64,000 nucleotides of DNA, from assembly GCF_900148505.1 (NCBI RefSeq), contig NZ_FRXO01000002.1, positions 496,001 through 560,000 of the forward strand. The letters run 5' to 3'. Below, piece after piece: positions 25,840 through 34,235 of this stretch. The stretch comes from Pseudoxanthobacter soli DSM 19599. Lineage in GTDB: Bacteria; Pseudomonadota; Alphaproteobacteria; Rhizobiales; Segnochrobactraceae. The translations under genes and the position numbers were made by a program. The notes under the pieces were generated by a model. It was given only the letters and a program-made list of their open reading frames with translations. It was not told the origin of the DNA and searched no databases. Numbering within the stretch: the first letter of the stretch is position 1; each line of letters begins with the position of its first letter.

Positions 25840-28788
25840 TCAGGCTGTCTGGCGCCGGGCGAGCGCCGCGAACAGGCCCGGCGCGGCGGCAAGGTCCTCA
25901 TAGCGGCCTTCCTGCACGATGCGGCCGCCGTCGAGCACGACGATCCGGTCGGCGTGCACGATGGTGGACAGGCGATGTGCGATCACAATGCGCGTGGTGC
26001 GCATTTGTTCCAGCGCCGCGGAGACCTGAGCCTGGGTCGCGTTGTCGAGGGCGCTGGTGGCTTCGTCGAGGAAGAGGATTCGCGGCCGGCGGATCACCGC
26101 GCGGGCGATCATCAGGCGCTGCTTCTGGCCGCCGGAAAATGTCGCCGCGCCCTCGCTGATCATGGTCTGCATGCCCATTGGCATGGCACGGATGTCGTCC
26201 TCGAGTCCCGCGACGCGGGCAGCACGCCACGCGTCGTCGAGATCGAACGGTCCGTTCGCGACGATGTTGTCGAAGATGGAGCCCGGCAGGATCTGGCCGT
26301 TCTGCAGGACCACGCCGAGCTGCCGGCGCACCGCGCCGGGGTCGAGGGTCGCGAGGTCGCGCCCGTCGAAGCTCACGCTGCCCTGAACGGGCCGCTCGAA
26401 CCCGAGCAGCAGGCGAAGCAGCGTGGACTTGCCCGCCCCCGACGCGCCGACGACCGCGACGAACTCGCCGGGTTCGATCCTCAGGTTCACGTCGTCGAGG
26501 ATCGGCCGGCCCGCTCCGCCGCGCTCTGTCGCGGGATAGGCGAACGAGACATGGTCGAGGGCGATACGGCCCGAGAGTTCGCCGGGATCGAGTTTCGCGC
26601 CGTCGATCTCCGGCACCGCCTGCAGGATCGGCCGGGTGCGCTCGTAGAGCGGCGCGAGGCCGTAGACGGTGACCGCCGCCCCGGCGAGGCTGGACATGCC
26701 CGAGAAGAACTGGCCGAACGCCGAATTGAAAGCGACGAACGACCCCATGCTGATCTTGTCGAGAAAGAACGCGAACATCATCAGCGACAGCACCTGGAAG
26801 GCGAGCAGCATGAAGGTGCCGAACAGCGCCTGCGAATAGACGATGGTGCCGCTGCGCCGCTGGAAGCCGATGTCGCGGGCGAAGCGGCCCGCCCAGTCCC
26901 AGAAGGCGAAGCTCTCGGCGCCCGCCGAGCGGATCTTGGCGATCCCCGAAATGTATTGGAACACGCGGGCGGACATCTGGCCACGCAGGGCGAGCTGTTC
27001 GCGCTGCTGGCTGCGCTGGACGAGCGCGAACACGGCGCTGCCGCCCACCGTCACCGCCGCGAACAGGAAGCCGATCAGCGCCAACTTCCACTGGTAGTAG
27101 AGCATCATGCCGAAGCTGACGACGGAGAACACCCCGCCGAACAGGGAACTCATCGTGGCGCCGGTCAGCTGGCTGCTGAGCGAATTGATGCCCATCGCCC
27201 GGCTCGTCAGGTCGCCGACCTCGTAGTCGCGGAAGAACGAGACCGGCAGGTTGAGAAGCCGGTCCCAGACGGCAGACTGCACCACGGCGTCGAGGCGCCC
27301 CTGCACGCGAAGCTGCGACAGTGCCTGGGCGATGCCGAAACCGAGGGTCGCGATCGCCGCCCCCGCGAGCACCACGGTCACCTGCCCGAGCTGCGCATAT
27401 TGTCCGCGCGGCACGATGGTGTCGAAGATCGCGCCGGAAACGACGGGCGTGATCAGAGCCAGCAGCGCGGCGGCACTCGCCGCAGCGAGGATGACGGCCA
27501 GTTCGCGGACGCTGCCTTTGAGCGCGAAACGCAGCAGGCCCCAGCCGTTGATCGCGGTCGGCGGCAGGGGGCGATAGAACAGGTAGACAGACGGCGAGAG
27601 ATCGGCCGCAACGGCCGCATCCACCCGTTCGCTGCGTCCATCCGCCTCGACGAGCCGGTAACCGCGGCCGACCCGCAGCACGGCGACCGGCCGGTCACCC
27701 CGCACCGCGACGAACGAGCCGTGATCGCCCTTCCACCAGCTCTCGGAGAGGGTGCCGCGCCGCATCCGCACGCGGGCCGCCTGGGCGATCCGCTCGACGC
27801 GCGCCTCGATGGTCCGGGCAGCGTCAAGGTCGGCATCGCGCGGAGAAGCGGAACCTCGCGCGTCGAGCACGATGCCGTCGCGCGCGGCAACCCGGATGCA
27901 GCAGCGCAGCAGCGCATCGCCCGTGCCCTCGTCGCCGCTCCCCGCGCTCCCGGGATGCAGCGTCGAGGCAAGATGCGACGAGGCCGCCTTGAGGCGCTGC
28001 TTCGCCGCGGCGTCCCGTCCCCGGAAGGCCGCGGCCGATCCCTCCACGGCGCGGTCGAGCTCCGCGTCGAGACGGGTGAGCGCGTCCACGACGGCCCGGC
28101 CGGCGGCGGCTTCCAGCAATCCTTCCACGGCAAGACCCGCCGAGGTCCAGGCGCGCACCGTGCAGTCGGCCGCGATCCGCGCCCACACCCGGCCCGTGAG
28201 GGCAAGCGGCACGGCGGCATCCACCGGTTGCTGCCCGAACGCCGACACCGGCCCTGAGGCCGCAAGCCACACGAGGCCGCGTGCGGCGCAGAGCGTGGTG
28301 CCGGCCGGCGCGGGGGCCGATCCGGCGAATGCGCCGAGGCCCGCGACGTCGCGCGGCCGCAGAGGCAGCCGGGCGAGTTCCGACAGCCGCACGATCCAGT
28401 CGTCGAATGCGGCGAACGAGCCGTCGCCGCAATCCCGCGCCATGTCGGCGAGCCGCGTGCCGGGAAGCGGCACCGCCAGGATGTCGAGATGGTCGAGCGT
28501 CGCCGGCAGCGGGGCAAGGCCGCCGAACGCCTCGCCGGGTTCGACGCGGCCGAGCGGATGCCACGGCCCATAGGCCGCCGACGCGCCGGGACGCACCGCG
28601 AACAGGTCGACGCCGCCGGCGTCCACCCGCCAGAAGCCGTCGGCCCGGCTGATGCACACGGCACGGGACACCGTCGGCGAACGCGGCGCGGCGGCGAAAC
28701 TTTCCGGAAATCCGTCTTCCGCGGTCCTGTCGGCCGGGAGCCGGCCGGCCGGCGGCAATTCGTTACTGGGCGGCGATGAGTCTGGCAT
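25840..28788 (-). CDS. NHLM/NHLP-type export ABC protein 2 (large permease-ATPase)
   Basis: The 982-residue protein has three parts. Residues 1-430 form an N-terminal region of unknown role that may be partly a degenerate regulatory domain. Residues 440-720 hold about six transmembrane helices. The ATPase has GASGAGKST, FSGGQKQRLMIARAV and ILFLDEATSALD. This long architecture, beside a C39-peptidase ABC protein and an HlyD, matches the second ABC component of the NHLM bacteriocin export system (TIGR03797 type). It would work as a heterodimer partner in exporting a leader-cleaved peptide. GGAGGGAG precedes the ATG at 28788, which overlaps the upstream gene by 26 bp. Confidence 0.87.
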   Translation of the reverse strand: MPDSSPPSNELPPAGRLPADRTAEDGFPESFAAAPRSPTVSRAVCISRADGFWRVDAGGVDLFAVRPGASAAYGPWHPLGRVEPGEAFGGLAPLPATLDHLDILAVPLPGTRLADMARDCGDGSFAAFDDWIVRLSELARLPLRPRDVAGLGAFAGSAPAPAGTTLCAARGLVWLAASGPVSAFGQQPVDAAVPLALTGRVWARIAADCTVRAWTSAGLAVEGLLEAAAGRAVVDALTRLDAELDRAVEGSAAAFRGRDAAAKQRLKAASSHLASTLHPGSAGSGDEGTGDALLRCCIRVAARDGIVLDARGSASPRDADLDAARTIEARVERIAQAARVRMRRGTLSESWWKGDHGSFVAVRGDRPVAVLRVGRGYRLVEADGRSERVDAAVAADLSPSVYLFYRPLPPTAINGWGLLRFALKGSVRELAVILAAASAAALLALITPVVSGAIFDTIVPRGQYAQLGQVTVVLAGAAIATLGFGIAQALSQLRVQGRLDAVVQSAVWDRLLNLPVSFFRDYEVGDLTSRAMGINSLSSQLTGATMSSLFGGVFSVVSFGMMLYYQWKLALIGFLFAAVTVGGSAVFALVQRSQQREQLALRGQMSARVFQYISGIAKIRSAGAESFAFWDWAGRFARDIGFQRRSGTIVYSQALFGTFMLLAFQVLSLMMFAFFLDKISMGSFVAFNSAFGQFFSGMSSLAGAAVTVYGLAPLYERTRPILQAVPEIDGAKLDPGELSGRIALDHVSFAYPATERGGAGRPILDDVNLRIEPGEFVAVVGASGAGKSTLLRLLLGFERPVQGSVSFDGRDLATLDPGAVRRQLGVVLQNGQILPGSIFDNIVANGPFDLDDAWRAARVAGLEDDIRAMPMGMQTMISEGAATFSGGQKQRLMIARAVIRRPRILFLDEATSALDNATQAQVSAALEQMRTTRIVIAHRLSTIVHADRIVVLDGGRIVQEGRYEDLAAAPGLFAALARRQTA

Positions 28789-30958
28789 AGGCTCCCTCCG
28801 CCTCGGCTTTCAGGCTGTCGTGTGTGCCGCGCTGCACCACCCTACCGCGGTCGAGCACGATGATCTCGTCGCAGTCGCGGATCGTCGACAGCCGGTGCGC
28901 CACGATGAGGCAGGCGCAGCCGCGCCGCCGGATATTGGTGTCAATGGCCTTCTCGGTGATGGGGTCGAGCGCGGCCGTGGCCTCGTCCATCAGGAGCACG
29001 CTCGGTGCGCGCACCAGCGCACGGGCGATTTCGAGGCGCTGGCGCTCGCCGCCGCTGAGATTGCGTCCGCCCTCCGTCACCTCGGAACGGATGCCGGCCT
29101 CGCGCTGGCGCACGAGGTCGCGCAGGCAGGCATCCGTCAGCGCCTGTTCGATGGCGACGTCGTCGATGGTCGGGTCCCAGAGCGCGATGTTCTCGCGGAT
29201 GGTGTCAGCGAACAGCGTGATCTCCTGGTCGACCACCGCGATGGAGCCGGTCAGCACCCGCCGGTCGATGTCCTGCACGAGGCGTCCGTCGACGCGGATC
29301 TCGCCGCTCCACGGCTGGTAGAGCCCGGCGACGAGCTTGACCACGGTCGACTTGCCGGACCCGCTGAGGCCGACCAGCGCCACGCGCGAGCCCGGCTGGA
29401 CCGTCAGGCTCAGGTCCTGGATCAGCGGCGGCGCGAGGCGGCTGTAGCCGAAGGTGACGTTGCGCAGTTCCACGAGCCCGGCGAGCCTCACCTCCGCCAG
29501 TCGAAGATCGGCCGGCGTTTCTCCCTGCGGCCGCTCGCCCGGCTGAAGGCGGGCCGGATAGTTCATCACGTCGTCGATGCGCTGCAGGTCAGCCTTGGCG
29601 GTCTGGAGCACGGAACCGAGGCCGACGAGGTTACCGACCGGGCCGTTGAAGCTCGCGGCCAGCGCCTGGAATGCGATCAGGTCGCCGACGGAAAGCCGGC
29701 CTTCCATCACCTGCACCGCGCCATAGGTCAGCACCGTCAGATTGCCGATGGCGGTGAGGAAACCCGGCATGACGCCGAGCAGGCGCGATTCGAAGCCGAT
29801 CTCCTGCGAGAGCGACACGAACCGGGCCTGGAACCCGGCCCAGCGCGCATAGAGGTCGCCCTCCGAACCGGTCGCCTTGATGGTCTCGATGGCGGCGAGC
29901 CCGCTCATCGCCACGGAGGCCTGCCGTGCCGAACTCTGGGCGAGCAGCTGGGTCGAATTGTCGAGCCGCACCCAGACGATGCGCATCAGCACGAGATTGA
30001 CCGCGGCGAATCCCACCACGATCCCGGCGAGCGGCAGGCTGTAGGCCAGCATGATCGCTGCGTAGAGCACCAGCGTCAGGATGCCGACGAGGTTGATGGC
30101 GAGGTCGCTGGACAGCGTGCGGGCGACGCGGATATTGGCCTGCAGCCGGCTCGACAGGTCGCCGGCGAAGCGCTGGGTGAAATAGTCCACCGGCAGGAAC
30201 AGCATGTGCCAGAGCATGCGGCCGGTCATGATGACGGCGAGCTTGACCTGGAGCCGCAGCAGGTAACGCTGCTGAAGCCAGGTCAACGCCAGGCTGACCG
30301 CCCCGGCGGCGATATAGAGCATCAGGAGCGGCCGCACCCAGCTCGTCTGCCCGTCCACCAGGAACTGGTCGATATAGGTCTTGGTGAGCGCCGGGATGGC
30401 GATGCCGGGCAGCACCAGAAGAAGCGTCGCGAGCACGATGTAGGCGAACGCATCGCGCGAGCCGTCGAGGCGGCGGCGCAGCGCCCCGATCAGTTGCGGC
30501 CGTCTCCCGCCGGGGCGGAAATCGGGACCCGGTTTCAGCGCGATGGCGACGCCGGTGAAGCTTTCGGAAAACGCCTGCCGGCTGATGGTGCGCCGGCCGA
30601 GGGCTGGGTCGTTCAGGTGGACCTTGTCGCCGGCCACATCGTCGACCACGACGAAATGGTTGAACTCCCAGAACACGATCGCCGGCAGGGCGAGCGCGCC
30701 GAGCCCCTGCATGTCGACCTTCATGCCATGCGCTTCGAGGCCGTAGCTGCGGGCCGCCTTGACGACGTTGAGCGCGTTCGAGCCGTCGCGCGAGACGCCG
30801 CAGGCGACGCGCAGTTCCTCCAGCGGCACCCAGCGGCCGAAATGGGCGAGCACCATGGCGAGACAGGCCGCGCCGCACTCGACCGCCTCCATCTGCAGCA
30901 CGGTCGGCGTTCGCACGCGGCGGCGGAACGGCAGCAGGCGGCGCAGATCAGCCGGCAT
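28763..30958 (-). CDS. NHLM/NHLP-type export ABC protein 1 with C39 peptidase
   Basis: 731 residues. An N-terminal C39 peptidase (about 15-150) has Q22, catalytic C28 (VECGAAC), H101 (FNHFVVV) and D117 (NDPAL), all intact. It should cut a double-glycine-type leader from its cargo during export. Transmembrane helices (about 160-440) and an ATPase follow, with GLSGSGKST, LSGGERQRLEIARAL and VLLMDEATAALD. The ATG at 30958 lies 9 nt after GGAG; 30967 is possible. This is the peptidase/permease component of the NHLM cassette (TIGR03796 type). Confidence 0.9.
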   Translation of the reverse strand: MPADLRRLLPFRRRVRTPTVLQMEAVECGAACLAMVLAHFGRWVPLEELRVACGVSRDGSNALNVVKAARSYGLEAHGMKVDMQGLGALALPAIVFWEFNHFVVVDDVAGDKVHLNDPALGRRTISRQAFSESFTGVAIALKPGPDFRPGGRRPQLIGALRRRLDGSRDAFAYIVLATLLLVLPGIAIPALTKTYIDQFLVDGQTSWVRPLLMLYIAAGAVSLALTWLQQRYLLRLQVKLAVIMTGRMLWHMLFLPVDYFTQRFAGDLSSRLQANIRVARTLSSDLAINLVGILTLVLYAAIMLAYSLPLAGIVVGFAAVNLVLMRIVWVRLDNSTQLLAQSSARQASVAMSGLAAIETIKATGSEGDLYARWAGFQARFVSLSQEIGFESRLLGVMPGFLTAIGNLTVLTYGAVQVMEGRLSVGDLIAFQALAASFNGPVGNLVGLGSVLQTAKADLQRIDDVMNYPARLQPGERPQGETPADLRLAEVRLAGLVELRNVTFGYSRLAPPLIQDLSLTVQPGSRVALVGLSGSGKSTVVKLVAGLYQPWSGEIRVDGRLVQDIDRRVLTGSIAVVDQEITLFADTIRENIALWDPTIDDVAIEQALTDACLRDLVRQREAGIRSEVTEGGRNLSGGERQRLEIARALVRAPSVLLMDEATAALDPITEKAIDTNIRRRGCACLIVAHRLSTIRDCDEIIVLDRGRVVQRGTHDSLKAEAEGAYARLIAAQ

Positions 30959-31084
30959 GGACGGCATCTCCACCCGCCGGCGGCAAGTCTTCGCCAGTCG
31001 CGGGGCGCGCGGACGGCCGGCCCTCCGCCATATCATCCGGCGCCGGGCTTCCGGCGGCAGGCCGCATCGCCTCGATCCGTGCCG

Positions 31085-32362
31085 TCATTGATCGAGCCCG
31101 GCCAGCCGCCGCAGGGCCGGGATCACGAGCACCGCCGGGGCATCCTCGCGGATGGCGACGTTGGCCGTGGCGAGCGTCCCCGTCTCGATGGCCGTCGGCG
31201 GCCCCTTTCCCGATGTCCAGGCGAAGCCCGAAGGCGTGGAGGGATCGCGCTCCAGCACCACGCCGAACGAGATCGGCGGGGTGTCGCCGACGAGCGACTG
31301 GGCCAGCGTGGCGTTGCCGAGCTGGAGATTGACCGCACTCATGCTCTGGGGCTGCGGGCTGACCCAGACCACCTTGGCGCGGATGGTGCCATAGCGCTCC
31401 GGCTGCGCGGTCGAGGGCGCGACGTTCGCCGCCATGCCGACGCGGATGTCCTTGCCGTGGAGCGGCTCGGCGAAGAACACGCCTTCGAGGTCGGTGCGCT
31501 GCGCCTGGATCGCGAGGATCGGCGAGCCCGGCTCTACCGCCCCATCGATCTGGCCGTCACGCTCGACGACGACGCCGTCCATGTCGGCAAGGATGCGGCC
31601 GCCCTGGTCCAGCCGCAGCTTGGCGTTGGCAAGCTGCTCCTGCGCCTGGAGAATGCGGTCATCGAACCCGCTCATCGCCGTCATGCGCTGGTTCTCGAGG
31701 TCGAGCTGCTTGGCCTGGAGCTGCTGGAGCTGCACCTTGGCGCCGTCGAGGCTGGCGGAGGCGCTGATCAGGTCGTCGCGCGCGCTCTCCACCTGGATTT
31801 CCGTCGCGAGCCCGCGCGACTGCAGGTCGGTCAACGAGTTCAGGATCTGCTGCCGGCCGTCGATCTGCTGCTGCGCCCAGGTGATCTGGGATTGGAGGCT
31901 CGCCTTCTGGGCGGCGAAATCCGAGGTCTGGGTGGCGATGAACGACGTCCAGAACGCCGCCTGCCGGGCCCGCTCGTTCTCGATCGATTTCAGCGTGCGC
32001 TGGGCGTCCTGCTGCATTTCGGAGGCGTCGAGCATCTCGACCTTGGCGAGGAGCTGGCCGGTCTTCACCGTGTCGCCGGTCTTGACGAGCACCTGCCGTA
32101 GAATGCCGGCGGCCGGCGCCACCACCTCGCGCCGCTCTCCGAAGGCGGGCCCGAGGATGCCGCGGCCTTCGACATAGGTCGCAATGCGGCCGGCGACGCT
32201 CCAGTAGACCGCGCAGCCGAGCACGAAGGCGAGCGACAGCAAAAGCACCCAGCCGGTCGGGCCGACGACATGCATCAGCCGGTCGACCTGCTCAGGCGTG
32301 CGCAGCCTGTCGAGCGCCTCCTTGCGAAACAGCGACTGGTCTGAACGTGCCGTCTCGCTCAT
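31085..32362 (-). CDS. HlyD-type secretion adaptor of the NHLM cassette
   Basis: 425 residues. One transmembrane helix (about 35-55) is followed by a lipoyl-like segment, a long coiled coil (around 105-215) and a second beta-rich part. This is the membrane-fusion layout that links an inner-membrane ABC exporter to the outer membrane. The length and position at the head of the operon match the NHLM secretion protein (TIGR03794 type). The spacer before the next gene is 126 bp. No outer-membrane factor is encoded nearby. Its start overlaps the stop of an unlikely 99-codon ORF upstream. Confidence 0.87.
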   Translation of the reverse strand: MSETARSDQSLFRKEALDRLRTPEQVDRLMHVVGPTGWVLLLSLAFVLGCAVYWSVAGRIATYVEGRGILGPAFGERREVVAPAAGILRQVLVKTGDTVKTGQLLAKVEMLDASEMQQDAQRTLKSIENERARQAAFWTSFIATQTSDFAAQKASLQSQITWAQQQIDGRQQILNSLTDLQSRGLATEIQVESARDDLISASASLDGAKVQLQQLQAKQLDLENQRMTAMSGFDDRILQAQEQLANAKLRLDQGGRILADMDGVVVERDGQIDGAVEPGSPILAIQAQRTDLEGVFFAEPLHGKDIRVGMAANVAPSTAQPERYGTIRAKVVWVSPQPQSMSAVNLQLGNATLAQSLVGDTPPISFGVVLERDPSTPSGFAWTSGKGPPTAIETGTLATANVAIREDAPAVLVIPALRRLAGLDQ

Positions 32363-32429
32363 GCGAGCCCCCGCCTCGGCATGCCGTTATCCATGGATGG
32401 CCCGCTTCCCCCTCGGCGCCATCCCCCAT

Positions 32430-32468
32430 AGAGCAAATTCCGTTCGGACCGAAGCGGCCCGAAGAACG
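32430..32468 (-). repeat. Dispersed palindromic repeat, family 1 copy C (diverged, inverted)
   Basis: Read on the minus strand this shares the tail (GAACGGAATTTGCTCT, against GAACGGGATATGCTCT in copy A) and an imperfect version of the palindrome (GTTCTTCGG...CCGAAC). It faces copy B, 200 bp away. Confidence 0.6.
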
Positions 32469-32604
32469 AGAATATGCCTGAACCGTTGAATATCGGTGCA
32501 ATCCCCTCGCGATCGGACGTGCCATCCGTTCGAAAGGTGCGCCGCGCCCCCGAGTGAGAGGATAACCGTCCGCGCAGGCCGCGCAACCGTCCAGACGACC
32601 GGAA

Positions 32605-32640
32605 CCGGAGCGCTTTCCGACCGATCGGAAATCGCTCCGG
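32605..32640. repeat. Dispersed palindromic repeat, family 2 copy A (hairpin)
   Basis: A 16-bp stem with one mismatch (32605-32620 with 32625-32640) closes a CCGA loop. A related sequence lies in inverted orientation at 55652-55694. No T-run follows, so it is not a typical terminator. Confidence 0.7.
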
Positions 32641-32667
32641 ATTCGAAGGCTCACGCATATCCTCGCC

Positions 32668-32702
32668 GTTCAGATCGGTTCGATCTGAACGGGATGTGTT
32701 CT
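32668..32702 (+). repeat. Dispersed palindromic repeat, family 1 copy B
   Basis: The same perfect 9-bp inverted repeat as copy A (GTTCAGATC-N5-GATCTGAAC) is followed by GGGATGTGTTCT. The tail touches the ugd stop codon at 32701-32703, so part of the unit is in the ugd 3' end. Confidence 0.8.
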
Positions 32703-34002
32703 ACCGGCCGACGCCGGTATAGCGGAAGCCGTGGCGCAACACCTCGTCCGGCGGATAGACGTTGCGCAGATCGACGAGCACGGGTTCGGCGACCTCTGTC
32801 TTGAGACGCGCGAAATCGAGCGCGCGGAACTGGTCCCACTCCGTCACGATCGCCACCACCTCGGCGCCGCGCGCCGCTTCATAGGGGCTGGAGCAGAACG
32901 CCACGTCGGCGAGAAGCGGTTTCGCCTGATCCATCCCCTCTGGATCGTAGGCGCGGATGGAGGCGCCGGCGTCCTGAAGCGTCTGGATGATGGAGAGCGA
33001 GGGCGCGTCGCGCATGTCGTCGGTGTTCGGCTTGAAGGTGAGCCCGAGGATCGCGATCGTCTTGCCGCGGACGCTGCCGCCGGAAGCCTGGATGATCTTG
33101 CGGCCCATGGCGCGCTTGCGGGTCTCGTTGACGGCAACGGTGGTCTCGATCAGGCGGATCGGGCTGCCGTGGTCCTGGGCGGTCTTGACGAGCGCGTTCG
33201 TGTCCTTCGGAAAGCAGGATCCGCCATAGCCCGGTCCAGCGTGGAGGAACTTCGCGCCGATGCGGTTGTCGGTGCCGATGCCGCGCGCCACCTGCTGCAC
33301 GTCCGCGCCGACCTGTTCGCAGAGATCCGCGATCTCGTTGATGAAGGTGATCTTCATCGCGAGAAACGCATTGGCGGCATACTTGATCAGTTCCGCCGTG
33401 CGCCGGGTGGTGAAGAACAGCGGCGCGGCGTTCAGATAGAGCGGCCGGTAGATCTCGCGCATCACCTCGACGGCCCGCTCGTCGTCGCTGCCGACGACGA
33501 TGCGGTCGGGGCGCTTGAAGTCCGAGATCGCCGCGCCTTCCCGCAGGAATTCCGGGTTCGACACTACAGCGACATCCGCGGCGGGATTCGCCTCCGCCAT
33601 GATGCGCTCGACCTCGTCGCCGGTGCCGACCGGCACGGTCGATTTCGTCACCACCACGGTGAAGCCGTCTACCGCCTCGGCGATCTCGCGGGCGGCACCG
33701 TAGACATAGGTGAGATCGGCATGGCCATCGCCGCGGCGCGACGGGGTGCCGACGGCGATGAACACCGCGTCGGCGGCCGCCACCGCCTCCTTCATTTCGG
33801 TCGTGAACGACAGACGGCCGTCGCGCACGTTCTTGGCGAGCAGATCCTCCAGACCGGGCTCGAAGATCGGAACGCGGCCGGTCTTCAGGGCGTCGATCTT
33901 GGCGGCGTCCTTGTCGACGCACACGACCGTGTGGCCGAAATCGGCGAAGCACACGCCGGACACCAGCCCGACATAGCCAGACCCAATCATGACGATACGC
34001 AT
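32701..34002 (-). CDS. ugd: UDP-glucose 6-dehydrogenase
   Basis: A 433-residue enzyme that oxidises UDP-glucose to UDP-glucuronate for polysaccharide synthesis. The N-terminal NAD motif is MIGSGYVGL. The catalytic Cys is in GPGYGGSCFPKDTNAL, and the domain linker and C-terminal domain are complete. The start at 34002 (MRIVMIGSGYVG) is dictated by the family N-terminus; the ribosome-binding site is weak. It stands alone, not among polysaccharide genes. Confidence 0.95.
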   Translation of the reverse strand: MRIVMIGSGYVGLVSGVCFADFGHTVVCVDKDAAKIDALKTGRVPIFEPGLEDLLAKNVRDGRLSFTTEMKEAVAAADAVFIAVGTPSRRGDGHADLTYVYGAAREIAEAVDGFTVVVTKSTVPVGTGDEVERIMAEANPAADVAVVSNPEFLREGAAISDFKRPDRIVVGSDDERAVEVMREIYRPLYLNAAPLFFTTRRTAELIKYAANAFLAMKITFINEIADLCEQVGADVQQVARGIGTDNRIGAKFLHAGPGYGGSCFPKDTNALVKTAQDHGSPIRLIETTVAVNETRKRAMGRKIIQASGGSVRGKTIAILGLTFKPNTDDMRDAPSLSIIQTLQDAGASIRAYDPEGMDQAKPLLADVAFCSSPYEAARGAEVVAIVTEWDQFRALDFARLKTEVAEPVLVDLRNVYPPDEVLRHGFRYTGVGR

Positions 34003-34235
34003 CGCAGGAGACTGCCGTTGGTTCGAGGGTCTCCCGGCCGGAGAGAGGCCGGGGCCTGGTTGTGGAATGGACGCATCGCGCGAATCCCGGAGGACGTGCG
34101 GTACGTTGGCCCGGGCTGACACCCGCTTGCCCGGGCCGGACTACAATGGCGGACGCACGCCGCGGTTCCGGCAACGGGGCGAGCACGCCCGGCGCCGATG
34201 CGCCGGGCCTCCAGCGCGACCGGCGCCCGGGATTC

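Larger units (their letters stand above)
32363..32700. other. Repeat-rich spacer upstream of the export cassette
   Basis: About 340 bp between hlyD and ugd with no convincing gene. It holds two copies of palindromic repeat family 1 in opposite orientation and one family-2 hairpin, all listed separately. It should also contain the cassette promoter. No precursor-like peptide gene is evident. Confidence 0.6.
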
